Shown one piece after another: positions 55,012 through 64,000 of a stretch of DNA of 64,000 nucleotides. Below the pieces are notes generated by a model that ran no database searches, was not told the DNA's origin, and worked only from the letters and a program-made list of their open reading frames with translations. The translations under genes were made by a program, and so were the position numbers. This DNA comes from Simmondsia chinensis (taxonomy: Eukaryota; Streptophyta; Magnoliopsida; Caryophyllales; Simmondsiaceae), in the NCBI GenBank assembly GCA_018398585.1, contig JAGTTD010000007.1:11400320-11464319 (forward strand), in the 5' to 3' direction. The number at the start of each line of letters is the position of its first letter. Position 1 is the first letter of the stretch.

Positions 55012-56479
55012 GATGTGCTTTTCTACGTCTATCAAAATTTAATATAAAACCCTATCTATTAAACACACCTAAATTGAAGTGTAGGGCGAGAGGGTGTATA
55101 ACCACAGGGACTAAGAGTGCGTGAATTTATTCTGTGACTTAAATTAATTTGAATGAAATTGAGAGGTTTTTGTATTACTTAACCTAAGGAAGCAACAATT
55201 AAACTAAAGTAATCTACTTCTAATCGAAAAGGTGTATTAAATTGGAACCTAGGGTTTCGAATCCATCGTTAGGCAATTACTTTTGCATTAACTTTTAACT
55301 TGGGATTATTAATTGTTACACGGGTAGTGGTTTAGGCTACAAGCTTCAACCTACTAAGATAATATTGTTAGTATTGAGTATTGACTCTATCTAACTAAAG
55401 CATAAGGAAAATAGGCTCTACCTAACGTACTGTTAATTATTACGTATTGACCCTATCTAACTAAAGCATATGGAAGATAGGCTTTAATTAACAATTCGGT
55501 TAATACTATTGCTTGATTAATTAATCCTAAGGCTACAAGCACAAAGAATTAATTTATAAATATCAATATCAACAATTAAAGGTTACAAACTCAATAATCA
55601 TAGCAATTGAATAAACAATAAAAACATAATACTTCAAGTATTTATCTCAACCAAGCAATTCATGTGAACAATCAAATTAACCCGAATTAAAAATAAACAA
55701 CAGTAAAGGCTAAGATTTCATCTAACCCCAGAGAGCAAGTTAGCTCTCCATCAAGGATGATCCGGTGAATAAGAAGTTGAACAAACTCATGTTGATCTCC
55801 ACGCTAATTTCGCTCTCATTCCAATTTAACGAAAAATTAAAACAAAGAAAAGAATGAAAAAAAAGAAAAAGAAAGAACAGGGGAGAGAGAGAAAGCTGAG
55901 GCGAGAGAATGCACACGGGCGGTCCAGAATTGCCGCTCAAGAGCACCTCTTCTTCTTTTTGAATCGGAACGAGCCTTAAGTCGGTGCTGTTGGGCTGGGC
56001 CGAGGATGTCCTGGTGGCTGTTGGTGGGCCGGAGCTGGGTCGATGCTGGTGTTGGTTCGGTGGTGTTTGGGCCGGAGGTGAGGACGGTGCTAGTCTGCCA
56101 GCTGGGCCGGAGTTCTGGTGGGCTTGCTGGACTAGTGATTCTGCTTGTGTTGGGCTTGCGTTTGGGCTGGCTTGGCGTTGATGGGCTTAGGTTACTGTAG
56201 CCGCGCAGCTAGGGGTTGAAGACGATGAACAGTACTAGCTCGGGTACTGTGGCGGTGCGGGTCGAACTTTTACGTTCTTGTCCCGAATCTCGATTGACTT
56301 GATTTAATTATTTACGCATCGAATTTGTCTTATTTGCACCAACATTTGACAATTTTCGGAACTTTAATTTCAGACCTGCTAAATATAAAAATTGCTAAAA
56401 TGAGTGTAGAGTTATAATTAAATAGGTGCAAAATAATTAAAAATAACAATTAAATGATGCGTAAATATGAGACGCATCA
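55012..56479 (-). repeat. 3' LTR of the deleted gypsy element
   Basis: 1468 bp with inverted ends TGATGTG and CGCATCA, preceded on the sense strand by a polypurine tract. It contains a GC-rich block (about 55970-56280) inside otherwise AT-rich sequence. The ACCACAGGGACTAAG segment (about 55100) occupies the place of GTTCCCACGAGG in the array LTRs, a common feature of plant gypsy LTRs of this type. Confidence 0.75.
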
Positions 56480-56499
56480 ACACCCCCACACCTAATCTC

Positions 56500-56515
56500 T
56501 GCTAGTCCTCAAGCA
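56500..56515 (-). other. Hairpin next to the gypsy polypurine tract
   Basis: TGCTAG-TCCT-CAAGCA: a stem of TGCT/AGCA plus a closing G-C pair with one mismatch, loop TCCT. A second hairpin with the same loop and a different stem (TGCATTG-TCCT-CGATGCA) lies at 57519-57536, beside another ACCCCCACACCTAAA motif (57501-57515). Both parallel the array hairpin at 35627. Confidence 0.55.
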
Positions 56516-57714
56516 AAGCATGGATTAGACATAACGACTTGAGTGACCAACTACCCCAACCATCCCAACCTTCACCTAGTTTTCCGAGATCAACACCTAT
56601 AGTACAATTCAAGACAAGATTAAATCATTTAGAGCATTCTCCAATTCCTTGAATTTAGATGATTAAACTTCAAAACTCGTCATAGAATTTCATTAATCTT
56701 GTATCAACTAATATGACTTACTCAAGCAACGCACAAGCGTAAGTGAATAGGATTTCATGCCACAGAATCTCTTCAAATTCTCGCTCCCAACCAAATGTAT
56801 AAAGGTTTTGTGCACCCACACCATTGAATCACCTCAACAGATGCCTCTACATAGAGAAATTTTAAGTGGCATATGAGTGACCACTTTACCAGATTTTAAC
56901 CTTGATACAGCACAAAAGAAACTTTATCAGGAACGTACATCAATTTTTCCTCTTTTTCTTTTTCTTTTGTCTTTTTCTTTTGGAGGAAACCCTTTTTTCT
57001 TATTTTTTTTTTCTTTTCATTTTTTTTCTTTTTGTTTCCTCTTTCTTTTCTGTCCATTTTTGAACTTTTTTTTAATAACACGTACTTCATCATTACAATT
57101 GACATTGACCAACCAGTACTTTACATAACATCAAGGGCAAGGATTAAGATAAGCTAATAGGGCAGGCTTGCAAAACTCAAGATATATAAGGTTGTTTACT
57201 CAAATTCTTCAGATTTTCCGCAACATGAAAGTCCTGTACTCAGTGAATATGTGAGCAGCATGAGTAGAACCCATTAATATCAACAATAATCAACAACACG
57301 CATTAACAAGTATGGAGTAGAATAATTTAATTTCGTGGAATTAAGAGAACGAAATAAACAACTAATCCCACTGTCACCATAACATACGCGTCGATCAAGG
57401 AAAACTTGGCTAAACGGTTAAAATGCACGCTCAAAATGCACAAAAAGATGTTCAAAATTTTAACAATTTGACCAAAAATAAGCATATGCAAATCAGCCTT
57501 ACCCCCACACCTAAATCATGCATTGTCCTCGATGCAACTACATCAATCATTAAAGCACAAGTGATAGGCAAGATGGAGCAATACACCCTGACGAGACAAC
57601 GTGGACATGTATATATGACTCCTTTAGCCTGGCACAAGAACCTGAAAAGAGAGAAAACAAGCCTCGAAGCAACTAATTAGTTCAAAAATGAAATTAAAAA
57701 CAAGAAATAACAAA

Positions 57715-57732
57715 CCTAGGTTGCCTCCTAGG
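57715..57732 (-). other. Conserved hairpin CCTAGG-loop-CCTAGG
   Basis: Same TTGCCT loop and same GAGCGCT continuation as the array hairpin at 13088, but both stem arms differ (CCTAGG/CCTAGG instead of CTTGGG/CCCAAG). Two of six base pairs are changed on both sides, so pairing is kept. Confidence 0.7.
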
Positions 57733-57924
57733 AGCGCTAAGTTTTATGCCTTCAGCCAGGCGCAATAGGTCTAGCAAAGATCAGGTAATGGCATCAACCA
57801 AAGAAACAACTTCATCGAGCTCACCTAAGACAACATCTACAGCACAATCAGAAGTGTCACACATGATTTTAGAAGGGAGAGAGTAGTCAGGTCGATGCCT
57901 AACGGGAGCAGCAAAAAGTGTAGA

Positions 57925-58422
57925 TCAAAGCTTATGAACAGCTTCCAACCAAGACTCATCAAGCTCAACTGATATGTCCTTAGATAGCACACTAGTCAAT
58001 GGTCTAGTCAACTTCCCACGGTCCTTAATGAATCCCTTATAGAAACTCGCATAACCTAGAAAGTCTCTAACTTGCTTCACATTTGAGGGATTCACATTCA
58101 AATCTATCGTTACTCTATCAACCTCAATATTCTCCTTAGACAACTTATGGCTTAGTACAGTTTCCTCCTGAACCATAACATCGTGATTCTTCTCCCAACC
58201 CAAGACTTCTTTCATGTCCGGGTTCAACCTTCGTTGCATCTCTTTAGAAGGTTTTGCATTCTCATCATGGGGGTCGCTAACCAGGGTAGAGGAGAGTGTT
58301 TGGTCCACCAAATCATCAGCAATATCCACACAAAAACACTCTAACTCATCCTCACTAGTGGGTGATGTTGAAGCCTTAAAAATATTTAACCTGATAGTCA
58401 TGTTTGCAAAGCTAACATCCAT
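57925..58422 (-). pseudogene. gypsy pol fragment: protease-adjacent sequence fused to RT/RNase H boundary
   Basis: The 165-residue open frame starts with MDVSFANMTIRLNIFKAS, which resembles the segment after retropepsin in Athila/Tat elements. It ends with LSHKLSKENIEVDRVTID, VRDFLGYASFYKGFIKD and LTRPLTSVLSKD, the RT thumb to RNase H start. The RT palm that should lie between them is missing, so a deletion joins them in frame. The frame has no internal stop despite the deletion. Confidence 0.75.
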
Positions 58423-58435
58423 ACAGCCCAGCTCT

Positions 58436-59106
58436 TTCTTTGGGCCAGCATCGTGGTGGTGCTAGCCCTCCTTCAGTTTTGACCTAGCCCAACAGGGGCT
58501 CGTTTTTCCCTCCTAGTTCGGGCCGCTGCAGTTGGTGATTGCTTGGGCCTCTCAGATTTTTGATTGGATGCTGATTCATCTACCCATGAAGAAGACTTGA
58601 GTCGTGCTATGGTTGCTCAGGATGACAAAGTTAGGCTTTTGGAGCCTGACTTGTGTGGCATGAAATATGGAAGCAAGCATTCCAAGTAACTCACTGTGAG
58701 TTCGGGACACCTGTATGGACACTGCTACTTTTATTGGACCTGAAGAGATTTCTGTGGTTCAGCCTCGGATTGAAGTTCGGATGACTAGAGCGGCTTCGAA
58801 GAAGCAGACTCATGTCAACAACAAGAAATCGAAGGCAAGAAAAAATCCTGACTTTCTTTGGCATAATTGTTTAGGATTTACTTTAATATTTTGATGTACT
58901 CATTGTCTTTCCTTTGTTCCTTATTTTAGAGGCTTGTACTTAGGAGTTTCCTTTGATGTTCCTTTGTATTTCCTCTTTGTTTTCTTTGCTTGTTTTACTT
59001 TCTTTGATTTGGATTGCATTGTAGACTTCGACCGTGTCTTAGAGTATGGCCCTCGTACTCATGTACGATTCTTTTTGATATATTTAGCTGACTTATCAAA
59101 AAAATT
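58436..59106 (+). other. 3' part of the DUF4283-type LINE fragment
   Basis: Degenerate LINE sequence with no long ORF, a T-rich 3' UTR-like stretch (58870-59090) and the tail TTATCAAAAAAA. No domain recognised. Confidence 0.45.
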
Positions 59107-60068
59107 GCATATTTTGAAACCTCACTGACATTTTGTTAGAATTGAGTGGACATTTTTCTCGAGGAAATATTCCTCGTGTTTATGAAATTAAGTGTGAAAT
59201 TTCACATTTAAAACAAGAAAACATTCCCATGTTTGACTATTTCACGAAATTGAGGTCATTATGGGATGAGCTTTATACCTTTGTAGCCATTCCTCCATGT
59301 ACTTATTGTTCCAGCCCAGCCTTTTGCAGCAATTAAAGACATGGAGAAGCTTCTTGATTTGTTGATGGGCATAGACCTAGCCTTTTCAATTGTGCATTCA
59401 CAACTTGTGAATACCAAACCCCTTTTGTCTGTTGCTTGCGCTTATTCCACTCTTTTTAGGAAGAGAAGCAATAAAGTGTTGCTTTTTGTAGTATTATTGT
59501 CCCTGAAGCAAAGGCTCTCACTGCTGAAGGGAATAATGTGGCAATAGGAGAAAATACGTCTACTTCTATTTGACAACCTTTTAGGCACAATAATTGGTTA
59601 TCTTGCTCTCATTGTAAAAGACAAGATCACAAAAGGGAACATTGCTAAGAACGTATTTGATAATCCGCAGGATGGAAACAACGTGCTCTGGGTGGAGTGT
59701 AGCCCGCAGCAGTAGATGATGTCTAACCACATTAGCATGAGGCGCCGTTGCTACCTGTGCCTAACACATCGCTAGGTGAGAGTATTGGAGCAAGTGACAG
59801 CCCCATTGCAGGGCTCTCAGGGTCTCAATATTAGTAGTTGCTAGTCTCCTCGGTGCCGACAGTAGTCCTCTTTTTGTTAACTTAAAAGATGAGTCATTTT
59901 TTAGAATAATGTTTGGATTATTAACATCGGTGCTTTTGATCATATGGTGAGTTCTGATTATGTTTTTGATGACATACATGTCAACAAAATGGTTAAACTG
60001 GCTAAGCTTCCAAATGGGTCCGCTTTACGTGTTTCTCATATAAGCTGAGCTAATATATTAGTCAGTAA
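59107..60068 (+). pseudogene. copia element 2: gag C-terminal part, zinc knuckle and protease
   Basis: Gag resumes with FSRGNIPRVYEIKCEISHLKQ and FDYFTKLRSLWDEL, then LMGIDLAFSIVHSQL, all standard copia gag segments. A CCHC zinc knuckle (CSHCKRQDHKREHC, 59604-59645) follows. The protease start is recognisable near 59914 (WIINIGAFDHMV), but the catalytic D-S/T-G is replaced by N-I-G. The 59650-59900 stretch is degenerate. The frame is cut at 60068 by solo LTR copy C and continues at 61383. Confidence 0.82.
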
Positions 60069-61382
60069 TGTTTACACCCTAATTTCGAAAGGGCTGGGAC
60101 GATGCCATTTTGAGCAAAGTGCCATGTCCTTAACTGGTGAGGCCTCCCTCGAGGAGAATTAAGCCTTTAGTTGCTGAAGTAACGGCGCCTTGAGCCTAGC
60201 ACCCTGAAGAACTGATCACCCTGACAAGCATATGAACCACTCAAGGACTTGAGATGGTTAAAGGGTAAAAGGAGCTCGAGTACAAAGGACTTCTAAGAAA
60301 GCTGCAAGATAGGTGGTCTCCAGGTTTAAAGTAGTTACTTGGAGAGCAATCTCGGATTCTTGGGCACTAAGCCTAATCAAAGAAGATGTGTGGTTTCTAG
60401 AAGGGACTTTTGCTAAGATTATGGACTTCGACACCTAGGAATTCCCTCCAATATTGAATTTAGGACACGTTTGTTGATATTTTGTGTGCACAAGAGGAAG
60501 CTTACTAGCTTGACGTGGGAAGAGTTGCCACAGAATAGGAGCAGCAATTATTTTCCATTTTCTATTACTAAAAGGGCTCTGTATTAGTCCAAAGAACAAC
60601 AACAGCACAATAAAAAACTTCATCAAGTTTTCTTTACAGCACACTTGTGCATTTTTTTGTAGGTGTACGTAACTTAGCATAGCTTAGCTTAACGTAGAAC
60701 TTGCTGTGCTTGCTTCATCAATAATGCAGTTTCTCAGGCTTTAGGTATGAACTTCCAGCTTTAATATGTTCCCAAATTTTGACTGGTTGAGAATTGAGGC
60801 TTTAGTTTAAGGCTTTATCGGCCAAGACTTAACCTTGATTGCATTGGTCTTAATAGTACTGTCACTGCTTAATAAGTGAGGTGAACTTAGGTTTGTGATT
60901 GTTGAGGGCTTTGACGGCCAAGGCTTGACCTTGGTTGTGTTGGTCCTAATTCAGTGACCTTAACATGGTTTGCTTCACCTTAAACTTGTTAGACCTCAAT
61001 GCATTAAAGTTATTATAAGTCAAGGATGCAAGGTTTAAAAACCTGATTGACTTGGTCTTATAAGTGGGCTGCTAAGCTCTTGGGTTTGTCTCCAACGAAG
61101 TTCTTGAATTTTAAGTGTATGAGGAAGGATGTATGTGGGCCCTGCTCTGTCACTGTAACTGCCACTTGAGTTAGGTCCATATCTTTTTATTTTCTGTTAA
61201 CTATATATATATATATATAATCCACAAAAATACTTAAAAACAGTGAGCGGTTGAGGTCAAAGACGTGCGGTTTGTATTTAGACTCACGTTGTAGTCATGG
61301 TGAGTCTCTTTTGCATGTTTGTTTTGTTTATCATTTTACGACGACCACATCACACTTAACTACAAACAAAATAAAGCAAACA
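60069..61382 (+). repeat. Solo LTR, copy C of the 1.3-kb family, inside copia protease region
   Basis: 1314 bp, TGTTTACACCC to GCAAACA, flanked by AGTAA (60064-60068) and AGTAT (61383-61387), a 5-bp duplication with one mismatch. It is inverted relative to copies A and B and keeps the TG...CA ends that copy A has lost. A TA microsatellite is at 61202-61220. No internal region is attached. Confidence 0.85.
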
Positions 61383-62595
61383 AGTATTAACCTTGAGAAT
61401 GTTTTACAAATATTCGGGTTTCGTTGCAATTTAATTTCCGTAATTAAGTTGATTAGAGATAGAAATTGTGCATTAACCGTTTCTCAAAATATTGTATAAT
61501 CTAAATCCTTCCATCGAGGAGGCTGATTGAAGTCGGCAGAGAGCGGGCTGGGATAAACTTCTTGGAGTCAAACTTGGTTCCAAGGGTCATGCATGCTTGT
61601 AATTCTATGAAGGAGGCCACTTTATGGCATCGTAGGTTGGGCCACGTTCCATTTACAAAGTTATCTAGTTTTTCGAATTTGAATTTTGGGATTGATGTTA
61701 ATGTTGTTTGTGACTCGATTGCCGAGCAAAACAAGCTCATTTATCGTTTCCTTTATTAGTTTGCAAGATTGTTAGTTGTTTTGATTTATTATACCATGAT
61801 ATTTGGGGGCAATATCAGACTTTATCTATGATCGACGCTTGTTTCTTTCTTACAATTGTTCATGATTTTAGTAGAACTACTTGGGTGTAATTGATACGAA
61901 ACACATCTCAGTCTCACATGATTCTTTTATATTTTTTTCAGCTAGTATTAACTTAAGATGGCTTGAAAGTTAAGCAAGTTAGAAGTGATAACAGTAGCGA
62001 GTTTCTTTTTGAACCATTACGCGAGTTTTATGTAGGAAGGGGGATTTGGGTTCAAAATTCATGTAATGACACACCACAACATAATGGTGTTGCAGAGAGG
62101 AAGCGTTGTCACTTCTTGGAAGTTGCTCGTGCTCTCCGTTTTGAAATCGGTTTACTTAAGCATTTTTGGGGTGAATGTAAAATAACTGCAGCATACTTGC
62201 TCAATCTCATGCCCATTCCTTGGCTGCAAAATCTTTGCCCATATGAGGTATTGTTGGGAAAGCCCCTTCCCATGGTCATTTGCACGATTTTGGTTCTTTA
62301 TGTTATATTCATTTGAAAGACCATGCAAAACCTAAGTTTGGGGATCGCACTAATTGTTGTGTTTTTCATTGGTCACCCTCATGGGAAGAATGGTTAAAAG
62401 GTGTATGATTTAGACAATTGGAAAATTGTGATTTCTCGTGATGCTGTTTTCCATGAAGATAGATTTACATTTCTTAAAAAATAGGGAAAAATGTTTGGAC
62501 AAGTGAATTTACAAAGATATGTAAATGGCTTTGTTTCGAAGGTTGTTCCCCCACTTAACTCCGGAGCACCACCACAGGATGGTGGTGCTACCACC
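61383..62595 (+). pseudogene. copia element 2: GAG-pre-integrase and integrase
   Basis: Starts with INLENVLQIFGFRCNLISVIKLIRD (protease C-terminal side), then ATLWHRRLGHVPFTKL (zinc-binding H residues) and an integrase core. DACFFLTIVHDFSRTTWV holds the first catalytic Asp, VRSDNSSEF (about 61980) the second, and TPQHNGVAERK (about 62070-62100) the Glu, followed by FWGECKITAAYLLN. The C-terminal segment with VISRDAVFHED ends near 62483. Stops at several places make it inactive. RT and RNase H are not in the window. A 9-bp inverted repeat AGCACCACC/GGTGGTGCT lies at 62565-62589. Confidence 0.85.
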
Positions 62596-63965
62596 CATTT
62601 GCTATATTGCTTTGTAATTGAGTGCGATGTGGTCACTCTAAATACAAATATAAACAAATGTGCTAAAGGGGCTCATCACGACTAGGGAGTGAGCCTAAAT
62701 TCGTTCCGCATGTCTTTGACCTCAGCCATTCAACTTTTTTGAAGAAAAGGTTTTTGGTGTATCTAACTTTGGTTATACCGTGAGTTCTGCTTATGCTTCA
62801 TTTAAGAGGACTTGGTTAAACATTTTTATGAATTTATGTACATTTATTGACAAAAAATTAAAGGGATATGAGCCTAACTCAAGTGGCAACTACAATGATA
62901 GAGCAGGGTCAACAGACACCTTTCCTCCTACACTTAAAAGCCATGAATTGGGGTGGAGACAAACCTAAGAGCTCGGCAGTCCACTTATAAACCCGAGCCA
63001 ATCAGGTTTTTAAGCCTGGCATCCTTGACTTATAATAACTTGAATAATTTTAGGTCTGACAAGATTTAGGTAGAGCAAACCATATCCATGTAACTAGAAT
63101 AGGACCAACATTATCAAGGTCATGACTTGGCCCTTAAAGCCCTAAACAGTTGTACGAACCTAAGTTCAGTTGACATATTAGGCAGCGATAGTAATTTTAT
63201 GACCAATGCAATCAAGGTCAAGCCTCGGCCATCAAAGCCTAAAACCAAAGCCTCAATTCATAAGTTGTCGAATTTAGGAACAGATTAAAAGAGAGAGTTC
63301 ATACCTGAAGACCAAAGCACTATATTACTTAAGAAGTAAGTACAACAAGATCTATGCTATGCTAGACTAAGTTAACTTACGCTACTCCTAGGAAAAGCAT
63401 AAGTGTGCTGCAAAGAGAAAACTTGAAAAAGTTCTGTATGAGTGTATGTACTGGCTTGTACTACAATAGTCACTTATTTAGAGAAAAGCTAAATAATGAC
63501 TGCCCCTTATTTCTGTGGCACTTTCTTCCTACATTAGGCCACCAAGCTCCTTTAGCACGTGAATGACCAATGAGCGTACCCTTGATTTTCTACTCGAGCA
63601 TATTTCTTGAGGCCCACATCCGCATTTTCGGTTGAAATCTCTTGTAGATGCTCCACATTCTCTTGGATTAAGCTTGGCACCCACGTATCTGAAATTGCAC
63701 TACAAGTAACTGTCTCGAGCTTGGAAACCACCTATCTTGCAGTATTCTTGGTAATCCCTTGAGCTCGAGCTCCCTTTGCCCTTCAACCATCTCAAGCCTC
63801 GAGTGGCTGATACCCATTTTAGGGTGATACACATAGATGCTGGGATTGGGATGCCATTTTTACCTAAAGATCTGATTTTCCTCGAGGAGGACAACACGTA
63901 ATAAGCAAGTGGAATTTTTCCCAAAACGGCATCATCATAGCTCCCTCAAGATTGGGGTATAAACA
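62596..63965 (-). repeat. Solo LTR-like repeat, copy B of the 1.3-kb family
   Basis: Same orientation as copy A and collinear with it for its entire length, including the roughly 50 bp that copy A lacks (about 62610-62660). Ends CATTTGCT and TATAAACA. I could not find a matching 5-bp target duplication, so one border may be rearranged. It interrupts copia element 2 downstream of integrase. Confidence 0.75.
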
Positions 63966-64000
63966 AATGCCTTCCTTTAGCCGCTGGTAAATTCAAATTT
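63966..64000. other. Unassigned right edge
   Basis: 35 bases after the solo LTR, possibly the continuation of copia element 2; too short to identify. Confidence 0.2.

Larger units (their letters stand above)
55012..58435 (-). mobile_element. Ty3/gypsy (Tat/Athila-type) element with internal deletion, minus strand
   Basis: On the minus strand: a pol fragment (58422-57925), a non-coding 3' region with the hairpins at 57715 and 57519, a polypurine tract (TTAGGTGTGGGGGTG, about 56494-56480) and a 3' LTR (56479-55012). The 5' LTR, gag and most of pol are missing on the right, so the right border near 58435 is approximate. 56520-57480 shows no gene, only AT-rich 3' region with a pyrimidine-rich tract at 56943-57062. 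Confidence 0.75.
54074..59106 (+). mobile_element. DUF4283-type LINE fragment in copia gag, itself interrupted by gypsy
   Basis: The two halves (54074-55011 and 58436-59106) flank a gypsy fragment and share a GC-rich, Gly/Pro-type composition. The right half ends GACTTATCAAAAAAA, the typical plant LINE tail, immediately before copia gag resumes. Only ORF1-type sequence is present; endonuclease and RT are missing. The exact left border within 54060-54080 is uncertain and I cannot define a clear target duplication. Confidence 0.6.

Noticed and set aside
62565..62589. 9-bp inverted repeat AGCACCACC/GGTGGTGCT as a terminator or regulatory hairpin
   Set aside because: It lies in decayed copia coding sequence with repetitive GGT/ACC codons and has no counterpart elsewhere in the window.
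1..64000. CRISPR array, phage or bacterial operon
   Set aside because: No direct-repeat/spacer pattern or bacterial gene layout; all content is plant transposable elements.

Overview
This window is heterochromatin-like plant DNA, most likely from a eudicot, and I find no host gene, tRNA gene or rRNA gene in it. The evidence for a plant is the transposon content: Ty1/copia, Ogre/Tat-type Ty3/gypsy and chromovirus-like LTR elements, L1-type LINEs whose ORF1 carries an RRM or DUF4283 domain, a Mutator-like MITE, and LTR-element priming sites for plant tRNA-Asp and initiator tRNA-Met. Nearly every coding stretch carries stop codons or frameshifts, so I call them pseudogenes. The species cannot be read from the sequence.

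Layout. 1-1673: 5' end of a chromovirus-like gypsy element (minus strand). 1674-5630: decayed Ogre/Tat-like gypsy (minus strand; gag, protease, start of RT linker). 5640-8857 and 51068-52354: one copia element (plus strand) split in two. 8858-51067: inside that copia RT gene, a 42-kb head-to-tail array of a non-autonomous LTR retrotransposon, with seven LTRs (about 1.44 kb each without insertions) alternating with six non-coding internal regions (about 3.2 kb without insertions). All lie on the minus strand with a tRNA-Asp primer site and a G-rich polypurine tract. The array is bounded by one near-perfect 5-bp target duplication, so it entered once and then multiplied in place. Later arrivals sit inside it: a GC-rich poly(A) retroposon (10167-11441), a 633-bp solo LTR (21447-22079), two damaged LINEs (25115-26261, 26794-30146), a 205-bp solo LTR (37280-37484) and a nearly complete LINE (38061-43736) with a perfect 15-bp target duplication.

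52355-64000: a copia LTR carrying a MITE, then a second copia element (primer site, gag, protease, integrase). It is interrupted by a DUF4283-type LINE fragment, which is itself interrupted by a deleted gypsy element (55012-58435). Two copies of a 1.3-kb solo LTR family follow (60069-61382, 62596-63965). A third copy of that family sits in the first copia integrase gene (6217-7536).

The best candidates for something undescribed are (i) the single-site tandem LTR array itself and (ii) small conserved hairpins in its transcript. One of these, CTTGGG-loop-CCCAAG, keeps pairing through compensatory changes both within the array and in an unrelated gypsy element at 57715. A second, next to the polypurine tract, keeps its loop while the stem differs between families. 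All alignments were made by eye; coordinates of degenerate boundaries are approximate.
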